27,429 bases of DNA, from assembly GCA_958430865.1 (NCBI GenBank), contig CAUDNR010000968.1, forward strand, positions 14,235 to 41,663, read 5' to 3'. Below are positions 1-9,144 of this stretch, piece by piece; position 1 is the stretch's first letter; the number at the start of each line of letters is the position of its first letter. The notes beneath the pieces were generated by a model. It ran no database searches. It was not told where the DNA came from and saw only the letters and a program-made list of their open reading frames with translations. The position numbers were made by a program, and so were the translations under genes. The stretch is from Entrophospora sp. SA101 (lineage: Eukaryota > Glomeromycota > Glomeromycetes > Entrophosporales > Entrophosporaceae).

Positions 1-1546
1 AATTTGTATCACCATTAAAGGTCACATGATATAAAATTTTATTGCATTTTTGAGCATAACTTACAATTTCTGAGTTTTGATATTTTTCCCAAAATTGGCC
101 ACGAGGCGCAGCAAGTTGCGGGACTAGGTGACTTGCACCATACCTTTAATTCATTAGTAATCATGTTTCAGCAGATAAATTCACTTTTACCAAATAATAA
201 TAATAATAAGTTGATATTTTATTTATTGCTTTTAAAATTTTTTTTAATAATATGTTAATGAATCATGAAATTATTACAGGTGATAGAATTCTATATATTG
301 ATTGTATGGCAAAATATATCTTGCACAAAAAAGTTTATTTCTAAAAATCCATCTGATAGCTTTCATTTTTATATTAATCAACCTATTACAGATATAGATG
401 CAATTAGTTGTGTATCTAGTATTGTATTTTTGCAGTTTGTTTACAAGCCAATATGAGGTAGCCATTTATCATCAAAACTATGTTACAATTTTATTAGAAA
501 TTTATAAGTCAGAGGTATTTTACTGGATTTATGATAAATTGCACGAATTGTTGGGTAGAATTTACAACTTTTTGCATGCTCTTTTGCATACCAGTTCAAA
601 ATATCATTGTTCAAGGTCTTATGAAATATAATATTTTAATATTATCAAATTTTAAAAAAATGAAATTTGTTAAATAAAAATTTATGGACAAATGGATTTA
701 CAGAAAATGTGAACTGCATTACAGTACTTTCCTTCAGGTACTGTACATTATTATTATATTATTATTTAGTAATAGACAAAAAATCCACAAGCAAAAACTT
801 TCTTGGAGAATAACCTTTAAATAAGAATAAAATTATTTTCTTTATATCTTTATTTTTAAATAAAATGATTTCCATTTAAATAAATCTTTTATATCTAACC
901 ATGCCACTTGTTTCGGCGGAATGTAACTCTTAATTCGGTCAAAAATATTAAAACATGGTGTTCAAAATGTGCATATTCAAATGTGATGCAAAACAGTTGT
1001 TAAAGAAGGACCCGTCAGTAACAAGAAGACTCTAGAACGTTCAAAAGGCTTAAATCTCGACGTCTATTACCCTGAGCAATAGAAGCTCAAGGTATATAGC
1101 ACAGAGAATTTGTGTTGTTTTCCACAAGAATGTAGAAGGACCAAGCACTCGTTCTTTTGCAATTTTCTAACAAATTTTTTTATTTTTAATAAAGAAACAG
1201 ACTCTAATGCCTTAGGACCTTTAAATGCACGTTTTATGTAAAATGAAATTTCGGATAAAAATAACTTTGTCGCCAACAGCTTTAATTATCTCTGTAAGAA
1301 GTGATCCTTGAAAAACAAAACCAGATCTAAAGATAATGTTTTTGTAGCACAGCAACTACTTTTTTCGTGAGTATTAAATCCACATTTTCACAATCTTCTT
1401 TCCACTAAAACAACTTGTTAAACATTTCTTGGCTTTGATCAAATCTTTTAAATGAATTTGACATTTGGTTAAACGGGGCACTTTAAAAATTTTATTCGAG
1501 GTTTTATCTTAACGAGTAAGGTCTAATTGAAACTCCTTTTTCGAAT
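1..1546. other. AT-rich stretch, no gene seen
   Basis: I see no convincing coding region. Open frames here are short, on both strands, and have the composition of random AT-rich DNA. A relatively GC-rich patch at about 101-146 shares a 'ggactaggtgact' core and its flank with 8791-8815, which hints at a dispersed repeat. Confidence 0.5.
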
Positions 1547-1699
1547 ATGGAAAATTGTGATCACGTGACCACACAAGAGACAAAATGGATTGGTGACGCA
1601 CCATTTGATGAAGGTAAGCGGATAAAAGCTTGTGATTGTTGCTACTACATGTCAACACTTTCGAAACTGTCAATTAAAAGGACTGTGTCGCATAAATAG
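1547..1699 (+). CDS. Small unrecognised ORF or first exon (about 50 aa)
   Basis: An ATG-started 50-codon ORF is clearly less AT-rich than its surroundings. It begins MENCDHVTTQETKWIGDAPF and has a small Cys cluster (CDCC) near residues 29-32. After codon 22 there is a good splice donor (G|GTAAGC at about 1613), so only the first 22 codons may be exon, with the rest intron. I do not recognise the protein and no second exon could be placed. A CACGTG site (1562-1567) lies within it and another lies downstream at 1850-1855. It could equally be non-coding. Confidence 0.22.
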   Translation: MENCDHVTTQETKWIGDAPFDEGKRIKACDCCYYMSTLSKLSIKRTVSHK

Positions 1700-2058
1700 A
1701 AGATTAAAATGTATAAGGATTTTTGAAAAGAGGAAAGCTTTTACTTTCGAGTTGTTGCAAAAAACTACCCTTAGGTTGTCATCATAATAGGAAATATATA
1801 TAATTAATAACAAGATTTTAAGTTAAACGTCGCAGTGAGCGAGCGGCGGCACGTGCACGAATTTATTTGTAAGTATTTTAACATTAATATTAATATAATA
1901 AACAAAGCAATAATAATAAAACAAAAACAAGTCAAAACGACGTATTGTTTTTCTTCTCAGGAGTAGTAAACATCAATTAACTAAATATTAATATTAATAT
2001 TAATATTAAATAGCTTGCTTGTTAAACCTTTTTTTTTTTTTTAATATATATTGCAAAA
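1700..2058. other. Intergenic, AT-rich, simple repeats
   Basis: No gene was seen. It contains a run of ATTAAT-type hexamer repeats at about 1980-2010 and a short GC-rich patch at about 1829-1860. Confidence 0.5.
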
Positions 2059-2135
2059 AAAAAATTTACAAATACAGTGGCAAGTAGAAAAGATTGATTT
2101 GTTCCATAACATGATAAATTAATTTTTTTTTTTTT
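2059..2135 (+). repeat. Inverted-repeat arm, 77 bp (partner 27353-27429)
   Basis: This stretch is the exact reverse complement of the last 77 bases of the window, including a run of 13 T here and 13 A there. It contains TA followed by CAGTGGCAAGTAG (from 2075), which looks like a Tc1/mariner-type terminal repeat. However, the identity runs outward past that point, so the CAGTGG position is not the edge of the repeated unit. Confidence 0.9.
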
Positions 2136-2180
2136 ACCGCCTTATCAAATTTGCAACCCTTCAGTATTATTCTTTTCCGA

Positions 2181-2369
2181 TCATTTATATTCTTCTAATG
2201 CTGCTTTAGAGACCTTTAATTGAGCAGAGTCAAAACTGAGAATATGCAAGTTTTTTAACAAAGGAGCTTGGCTCATTGCAATGTATATTTGTCCTTCAGC
2301 AAATATGTTCTCATCAACACTCAACAACGTGGTTGGGCTTGATTTATATATGGCACAAATGGCCAGCAA
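2181..2369 (-). pseudogene. PIF1-like DNA helicase remnant (C-terminal fragment)
   Basis: The open frame encodes about 62 residues ending ALEEYK. It carries FAEGQIYIAMSQ, matching the 'FAxGQxYVALSR' helicase motif near the C-terminus of PIF1-family ATP-dependent DNA helicases, followed by the typical HILSFDSAQLKVSKAALEEY tail. There is no in-frame ATG. A stop lies just upstream, and the Walker A and other helicase motifs are absent, so this is a fragment. PIF1-like genes are expanded in many eukaryotes and also occur in Helitrons. No Helitron RepHel sequence is visible here, so its origin is unknown. It lies just beside the 2059-2135 inverted-repeat arm. Confidence 0.65.
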
Positions 2370-2785
2370 TTTGATTCAATTATTTGGCTTCCACTAATTA
2401 CACTGTCAGTGGAAGAGACGGTTTTAATGAAGCACGTAGATAAAAAAATGGATGGTATGCTTTTTTTTTAATTAGTTATTTTTTTTTTTTTTTTAACAAA
2501 AGAATATTATGAATTTGATCAATTAACATTCCTTCATTTTATTAACGTAAATGATGACGTTGACATTGATGTTAACGTTAACTTTAACTACTCTATATAC
2601 ACAATGCAATCATTTTCGTAACACTTGAAATTTCCTTTTTTTTCGAAAAATTCCTTTTTTAAACAAATTCTAATGAAAAATGACCGAAAATCTCGAGTCT
2701 ATAGAGGTTCCGTATTCTGTACATCTGCGCCTCTGTAGTAAAAATGCTCTGTGTGAAACAAAAATATGGAAACGAAGATCGTACG
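2370..2785. other. Intergenic, no gene seen
   Basis: AT-rich sequence with several poly-T runs and a GTTAAC/TTAACG-rich patch at about 2560-2590. No coding signal was seen on either strand. Confidence 0.45.
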
Positions 2786-2940
2786 GACTGGCCCCCACCA
2801 ATCAACTTTTCTATTTCAGAATTCACAAATTCCGTTTCGTACAAAATTAAAAAATTAAAAATCGAACATCTCACAGACTGGCCTCCACCAATCAACTTTT
2901 CAAAATTCACAAATTCCGTTCCGTACAAAATTAAAAAATA
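2786..2940 (+). repeat. Two-copy tandem repeat, about 90-bp unit
   Basis: Unit 1 (about 2786-2875) and unit 2 (about 2876-2940, shorter) share 'gactggcc.ccaccaatca', then 'attcacaaattccgtt.cgt' and 'acaaaattaaaaaa'. Unit 2 lacks a few bases in the middle ('tatttcag' region) and its right end is not conserved. Both strands stay open across the repeat (DWPPPINFS on plus, EKLIGGGQSV on minus), which is probably a by-product of the repeat. Confidence 0.85.
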
Positions 2941-4969
2941 AAAATAAAAAGTGTACGGAGCAAAAAAAATAGTGAAAGTTGTACGGAATCTCTACTGACT
3001 GGTTAAATACATCGCACTAAATTAAATTCATCGTATTCTTTCGTCAAATAATTAAATAAATAAAGCTTAGACTATAATAATAGTAATAAGAATTTAATAC
3101 GGTCTTGTTATCTCAATTGGTATGTAAATTTGATCGCAACATTAAAATATTGCACAAAAAATACCAGTTTTTGAAACTGGGCTGGGTTTCCCTAGATCTT
3201 TCTGGAATATAGGTGGTTTCCTTCCAGCTAATAAATTTTTATATTAATATATAACCTTTGTCTTTATCACAAAGTCATCCTTTGTTTATTTATTTAACTA
3301 AAATTTTTGTTACACGATTTTAATTAATCTCGGCTTTATAAAAAATTCAAAATTTAATCAAGTGTATAGCGAATTAATGAATTGACCAATTAATGAAAAG
3401 ATTGGCTTGGCAATCTGATGGAAACGTTTTATGCAAAGAAGTGTGTAAATTGTTCTTACCTCCTTGTGTTTGATCAGTGTTTCACTGAATGAATGTCTAT
3501 GTATAGTAATGATCGACAAAATAAAGTTTTTTATTTCGATAAAATATTCCTTTGGAGTGGTTGCACGAGAATGATATTTACCTTTTTTTTTGCTTGTATC
3601 GTTGTTTAAGTTTTTAAATAGCAGGTTTGATCCGCTACTATTAGTAATCTAATATTATTTCTACCATTATGTGTTTATTTATTATACGGCCGTTATAACT
3701 TTTCTAGAATTTCTTTTTAAACTTGTGGTCACGAAAATTACCTTCTATTACAAGTTGCTTTTCAAAATAAAAGACAATCGGAGAAAAAAATTTCTATTTG
3801 ATATTATATTATTTAGCGAATGTCCCTTCTATTTTACACACGAATGGTGATAAGTTCGGATATTATCAAACAACAGATATTTATAGAATCTTCCAATTCT
3901 ATTCCAAATTTATATCACAAAACTAAAGAAAAGCACGTGACCTTTATGATTATATTCCAATATAAATGTATCGTTTACGCGTCTTTTAAATTAACTTGTA
4001 TAATAAATATTCAACTTAAATTGGATTGGCTCATTATTAAAAATAACAAACAATTCATTTTTCATTTTAGAAACAAATTTATTAAAAATTTTTACCAAAA
4101 CAAGAAATTAAACTCCAAATAAATAAAAATAAAAAAAAGTCCACGTAATATCTTTAAACCAATGAAAGTGAAGATACATTAACCATTTGTTTATTTATTG
4201 CCAATTTAGAGGCGAACGAATAAAAGCCTAGAATTTAAAGTTGACAATTAAATTTATTGTAAACAATTATCAAGCTGTTTGAAAACAATAGAATAAAATG
4301 GGAAAACAAAAAGTGGCTATCTTTACAGAGTATATGCTGATAATAGTAAAGCCATAAGATAATAATAGTAATAATAGTACTAGTGTAATCTAAAATATTT
4401 TAGATGATACAGAAAAGAAGAAGAAGGAAGAATTGAACTGTTACCTAAATAAAAGTTTTTCCGTGATCCAACATCAATGTTTTTTTTGAATTCCAATGAG
4501 ATAAGCGATTGTGTTGACATTTCTGATTTCCCGCGCTTTATTATGACTTTCATTGGACAATTCAAACAGGCTATGCACGATACAGTTATCAATTTGAGCG
4601 AATTTTACTTTAAACTTACTACATACACGGAGATTCAGAACCGATTACTGCGCTTTTTTCGAATATAAAATAAACCGTATTTTTTTAAAAAGTCTTGAGT
4701 CATCATCGTCTAGATATAGATAAATATATTACACATATAATATCTGTCTGCATATATATATATATTCGTACGCTTTAATTTTTATTTATTGATTTATTGA
4801 TTAAATTCATTTTTTAAAAGAAAGCAGCAATATTATAAAACAAAAAAATTATTTAAAAAATTATTTCTTTCGTGTTATATATTTAAAAATAAAAGTTTAT
4901 CCATCCACACATCTAAATTTATTATATAATATATAATTATATAACACAATCTTTTTAAAAAAAACAAAT
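2941..4969. other. Long AT-rich intergenic stretch
   Basis: No supported gene was seen. The longest open frames (3820-4122 plus, 4380-4592 minus, 4477-4668 plus) have no recognisable motif and are rich in Ile/Phe/Lys/Asn, as random AT-rich DNA gives. The last 60 bases, before the HMG-box gene, contain several TATATAA-like stretches, but in such AT-rich DNA these cannot be called as a promoter. Confidence 0.5.
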
Positions 4970-5680
4970 ATGGATCTTTTAAATAATTTCGAATCAATCC
5001 GTATACCGTTTCCACCTACGATTAAAGCTGAAGATTTTCTTGACAAGCGTTTTTATAGTGGAAGCACGAGAAAAGGTCCAAATTCATTTTTCGTCTATAG
5101 AAAAGCATTCGTTAGTCATTTACAACTCTACAGCTATAAACTCAAGATGACGGTTGTTTCATCTTTAGCCAGTAAAGCATGGAAAAAAGAGCCGACAGAA
5201 GTTAAAAATCATTATAAAAGTATTTCCCGTAAAATCGAGCGATTATTGGTCGAATCTAGGCAAAGAGAATTAATTAACAGCTACAACAATAATCATGGTT
5301 CACCATTTTCGGTGTTTAATGCTACTTCTCCATCACCAAATTATCAACCTTTTCCTCAACTTACTTCTAGTGCCACCATTAGCAGTGGTGATAATAACAA
5401 TGACAACGGCTTTGTTAATTATGCTAATAATCACCATTATTACGATAACAACAACTATACCGACATCCCTGCTAATACTAATGTCACATTGGCAAATACA
5501 AATCAATCGATAGGGTATACTTTCGACATGTCTTTATTGGACACGCAAATTCAACATGCATTGAATTTTTCAAATATATATGGATCAAACTTTTCAAATA
5601 TCAGCAATGACGACAATAATAACTACGATAATTCTCAGTCTGGATATGTTTTATTATTGGGTGAACCCCCTTATTTTTAA
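4970..5680 (+). CDS. HMG-box protein with Asn-rich tail (MATA_HMG-like)
   Basis: This is an intronless 236-aa gene. An HMG box lies at about residues 34-98. It opens RKGPNSFFVYRKAF, continues SSLASKAWKKEP (Trp71) and NHYKSISRKIE (Tyr82), and so has the aromatic and basic pattern of the DNA-bending MATA_HMG class found in fungal mating-type proteins. In arbuscular mycorrhizal fungi this class is greatly expanded, with most members outside any proven mating locus. Residues about 105-230 are low-complexity and rich in Asn, Tyr, Ser and Asp. The start is the first ATG, preceded by an A-rich leader, with the box beginning 33 residues in. A nuclear transcription-factor role is inferred from the family. 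No partner gene (for example a homeodomain gene) lies beside it. Confidence 0.9.
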   Translation: MDLLNNFESIRIPFPPTIKAEDFLDKRFYSGSTRKGPNSFFVYRKAFVSHLQLYSYKLKMTVVSSLASKAWKKEPTEVKNHYKSISRKIERLLVESRQRELINSYNNNHGSPFSVFNATSPSPNYQPFPQLTSSATISSGDNNNDNGFVNYANNHHYYDNNNYTDIPANTNVTLANTNQSIGYTFDMSLLDTQIQHALNFSNIYGSNFSNISNDDNNNYDNSQSGYVLLLGEPPYF

Positions 5681-6530
5681 ATTATCAGGAATAATTTACA
5701 TTCATTTTCTTTAAAAAAAACTCTCTCTCGTTTAGTTTATTTTTTTTATTTCAAAGTTGTGTGTGTGTATGTGTATATATATATAGAAATGGCCAAGGAT
5801 GATGAACAAGATTTTTTTCTTTTAAGATTATAAGTAAATAAATATATATAATATATAATTAAGTCTATGTTTGTGAATACGCAAAATTATTAAGTAATAA
5901 ATTTTAAATTATGTAAGCAAATACTTGCTTGTATCCAAAATATAAAGATCTCGTTTAACAAGTATGGCTTATATCATATAATGATCTATAGCAGCGAGTG
6001 AACAAATTTAAATATTAAACAAAAAATAGAAAATAGTATCTTGAATTAATCAACAAGAGGAGATTCTAGATCCAATAGCATTTATTTTCTTTAGAACAAA
6101 AAGTGATATCTTTATTGTAAAAATAATGAAATTAACAATATTATATATAATATTAATAATGAAGTTGATAATATTTTTGGTAATAATGATAATTCTCAGG
6201 TAAATTTTCTGGTTGTTATTATTATTATGGATTATTACAAATCCTTTGTTAGTTTTTTTTTTAACTTCATCAAAAATTTTATCCTCCTCTTATCATACAG
6301 TCAAAACGAACTTTAAGAAAACACAAATATTCAAATAAAAAAACTTACTTTTAATAAATCCTACACCTACCTATGTCGAGTGCATGATTACAGACTTTTC
6401 ATAAATCATAGCAACAACTAACAAGTTCCTGATCTCTGTGATACTTGTTGTGAATTTGATGCAAATTTGAGATCAACAAAGGTAAAGATGAAGATGAAAT
6501 TAATTTGCAAAACATTAATTTTGAATATGA
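5681..6530. other. Downstream intergenic, no gene seen
   Basis: AT-rich, with a (TG)n/(TA)n simple repeat at about 5758-5785 just after the HMG-box gene. No coding region could be supported. At about 6480-6530 a short acidic open frame (DEDEINLQNINFEYEK) may belong with the next ORF through a frameshift. Confidence 0.4.
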
Positions 6531-6824
6531 AAAGTTGTAAATTGTGAAAGAGACCGTTACAATGATATTATCAAAAAAGATAGATCTGATACATCAGTAA
6601 GTCACATCTTTTATGATCGTGCGCAATGCGTTGGAACGTCTTATTCTCCCCAACAAACTGGGTCTTTTTGGTGTGCAAAAATAAAATTATCAACTAAATT
6701 ATCATTTGGAGAAGATGAATCCCCAAAAGGAACGCCTAAAGTAACTAATATTATTTTAAACATAATATATAATTCTATTGAAAAAATTGGTCATGCTGAA
6801 AAAGAAATCCTTTATGTAACATGA
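6531..6824 (+). pseudogene. Unrecognised ORF remnant, about 97 codons, no ATG
   Basis: The frame stays open for 97 codons and uses a balanced set of residues (Cys, Trp, Gly, Pro, Gln) unlike random AT-rich DNA, for example QCVGTSYSPQQTGSFWCAKI. There is no start codon at its head. Just upstream, another frame reads DEDEINLQNINFEYEK, so a frameshift or lost intron may separate two parts of one gene. It ends at TGA 6822-6824. I do not recognise the family. It could be an internal or last exon of a real gene, or a decayed copy of one. Confidence 0.4.
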
Positions 6825-7095
6825 GTAATACGGGGTCTGAGGACCCCTGGCCAAAATTGAGTTTTTGCATAATGTATATTAATATATCCATATATCATAA
6901 GGATTATAATTGGTGAAAAATTTAGACCGTATAATAATGAGATACAAAGCTTGAAATATTTACTTTACATGTCAAAAATATGCGTAATCAATCTTTTTAC
7001 ACAAAACAATTTAATAGTCTCAGACCACATGTAATAATTGTACAAAAATAATTTATCTCTATGATTCTGGTCATGAATAACAATGTTAGGTCGAT

Positions 7096-7299
7096 ATGAG
7101 GATATTTTATGATGCAAAATTTGGACATATTAAAAGCAAATACAAAAATATACGCATAAATACTGTTGATGATGTGGAAAAGCTATCAATAATTCAGCAG
7201 ACTGTAATAAATCTATTGCATATAATAATGCCTCAAATTGAAGCTGGTATAACTTTACCTCATTATTTGAAAGATATTTTCAAAGTCTGCCAAATATAA
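7096..7299 (+). CDS. Small unrecognised ORF (67 aa)
   Basis: An ATG-started ORF of 67 aa (MRIFYDAKFGHIKSKYKNIR...) with plausible protein composition, helical in character and without low complexity. It lies about 270 bases after the preceding ORF remnant, on the same strand, and could be another exon or fragment of the same lost gene. No motif was recognised and no splice junctions could be assigned. Confidence 0.25.
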   Translation: MRIFYDAKFGHIKSKYKNIRINTVDDVEKLSIIQQTVINLLHIIMPQIEAGITLPHYLKDIFKVCQI

Positions 7300-7413
7300 C
7301 AAAATATTATTATCAGATGATATTGAAAAATTTTATGTAGGGTTCCGATCTGATTCTTTGAAAAGTTAATCTGATCTGATCTGGTCAAAACAGATTAGAT
7401 TTTAATATTTCAA

Positions 7414-7540
7414 ATATATATACATATGTAAACTCGATAAGTCGGTCACTCGATAAGTCGGTTTACTCGATAAGTCGGCCATATTAATATGAGTTCACCC
7501 CCACATGACCGACTTATCGAGTTTACATATGTATATATAT
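7414..7540. mobile_element. MITE-like fold-back element, 127 bp
   Basis: The arms 7414-7448 and 7506-7540 are perfect 35-bp inverted repeats. The left half carries three direct copies of CTCGATAAGTCGG, at about 7433, 7449 and 7466; the right arm carries one inverted copy. The outer part is (TA)n followed by CATATGTAAACTC. Short length, perfect terminal inverted repeats, no coding capacity and TA-rich flanks suggest a non-autonomous DNA transposon using TA targets. The exact ends cannot be fixed because the flanks are themselves TA repeats. Confidence 0.7.
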
Positions 7541-7633
7541 ATATATTTCCTCATGAAAAGAAAAAAATTATTAATTTTTTAATAATTCCAACCATCAAGG
7601 TTTTAAACACATACAATATCTTATTGTATTTGC

Positions 7634-7927
7634 TCACAACCTGCATCTGGTTGGTGTGATTATACCTCCCGAACCATTTGGATAGTTGATTTTTCCTTTT
7701 GATAGTATCCAAACTATTAAACACATATTCAAATATATTGTGATTAACTGCAAACATTCCAAATAATTTACTAATACCAAATATGCACAAGTAAAGCCTG
7801 AAACACTGGTGGCCGGGATTGCTAATAATTCTTTGCCATTATTGCCAAATGTGGATAATAACAAGTATAATAAGCTAAAAATATCAGTTGATTCATCATC
7901 TCTAGTTATACGTTGTTGTTTGTACAT
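7634..7927 (-). pseudogene. Possible hAT transposase C-terminal remnant
   Basis: The 97-codon minus-strand frame contains KELLAIPATSVSGF (residues about 32-45). This resembles the conserved 'xxYLAIPATSVPSER' signature of the hAT-family transposase dimerisation domain. The expected SERVFS continuation is lost, and after this point the reading becomes hydrophobic and unlike hAT, while an overlapping minus frame (7551-7790) stays open instead, so a frameshift is likely. No other transposase region or terminal repeat was identified. The call rests on this one motif. Confidence 0.4.
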
Positions 7928-8172
7928 ATGTTAGTAAGGTCATCAACATTTATCAACATTATCTATCACCTTCAGGGGATTGCATTTGAAGTATTACGAG
8001 TACGAATGTCTCGGGCATTACTACTAACATTGCAGCTCGAATCGACCAATGACAAATTTTCAAATTTCAGATGGTCAGGGCATTTGTGTAACAGGTTTCA
8101 AAAACCAAAATTTCCTTATGTTACCGATTAATTTTAGGAGCGAATTTAATTGATGACAATAAAATTAATATT

Positions 8173-8583
8173 GTTGGTTCGGTCTAAAGACCTCCTATTG
8201 TTACGCCATGTGGCCAAATTTCAAAAAAATAGAATTTTGTAATTCGTTCAAAAATATATATAATATATAAATTTTCAAAAAATAGACTTCACGTGATTTT
8301 AGTTTTTCATACTATATATATACCAAATTTAGATACAGGAGTCCGGAGCTAGTCTAAATTTAAAAATGATCATCGTAGAAAATTCTTTGTGAGCAAAGTA
8401 CATTTTTTAAAAAAGAATAGAACTCTACAACAAATCATTTTTTTGAGAATATCTCGTTATTACATTAAACTAATGACCTATTTTATCAACTAATAAAACT
8501 ATTTTTTAAAAGGTAGGACAGAAAATGACTTCTATACTTTTAAAATTTGCCCAAAATTTAGGAGGTCTTTAGACCGAGCCAAC
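8173..8583. mobile_element. Inverted-repeat element, 411 bp (MITE-like)
   Basis: Terminal inverted repeats at 8173-8197 and 8559-8583 match over 25 bp with a single mismatch; the left begins GTTGGTTCGGTCTAAAGACC. Each arm also contains the short palindrome GGTCTaaAGACC. The interior is AT-rich with no coding frame. Size and structure fit a non-autonomous DNA transposon. The family is not recognised and no certain target-site duplication is visible. Confidence 0.7.
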
Positions 8584-8816
8584 TATAGATTATGAGGATC
8601 AAACTGATTAGGGTATTTAGTTTTGAGTATGATTTGATTATTTCTCAAATCGAAACTTATTATTTTCCTTTCAAGAAAAGTCATTGTTAAAGTACATGGA
8701 ATTCGACATAATGTTTTATTAGAGGACTATTTTATAAGTGTTTGACTCCATAAACATTCAGTGCATCCAAAGTTACCATATGAAATAGGTCAGGACTAGG
8801 TGACTCGAACTATACA
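8584..8816. other. Short intergenic stretch
   Basis: No gene was seen. It ends with the 'aggactaggtgactcgaac' motif that is shared with about 111-130 near the window start. Confidence 0.4.
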
Positions 8817-9018
8817 TGATTCGTTATCACTTTCATTATCATTGTTATCATTGTCACTCTCATTATCATAAAGAACAACTTTGAGTTTTTTGAAGTAATA
8901 CATTATAATAAATCCATTAGAAGCAAAAAACGACACTTTTTACATTTAAATAATACAACATATATAGACCATCAAGATGATATGAAGCATTTACTAGCCC
9001 TAATAAAAATTAATTTTT

Positions 9019-9144
9019 ATGGCAGGTGGTCGAATAGCTGATGTAAAAGCTAAGAACACTCAAAGGAAGAATATTCATAATTTTGATGGTATCAAAAGGC
9101 TTTCTTTTTTTGTATTTATAAAAAATTTGAAAAGTCATTTTTGA
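9019..9144 (+). CDS. Short ORF (41 aa) kept in all three repeat copies
   Basis: An ATG-started frame beginning MAGGRIADVKAKNTQRKNIH. Copies lie at 24401-24526 and 26774-26899. Because the copies are near-identical DNA, conservation of the frame is not evidence of selection. It is basic and Gly-poor after the start, with no recognised domain. It may be a fragment of the mobile unit's former gene, or chance. Confidence 0.2.
   Translation: MAGGRIADVKAKNTQRKNIHNFDGIKRLSFFVFIKNLKSHF

Noticed and set aside
3820..4122. Plus-strand 100-aa ORF
   Set aside because: Random-like composition (Ile, Phe, Lys, Asn), no motif, no codon or GC contrast with its surroundings.
5295..5513. Plus-strand Leu/Ile/Thr-rich ORF
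   Set aside because: Frame shadow of the Asn-rich tail of the HMG-box gene.
7414..7540. CRISPR-like array (three short direct repeats)
   Set aside because: The spacers are only 3-4 bases and the set lies inside an inverted-repeat element of a eukaryotic genome.
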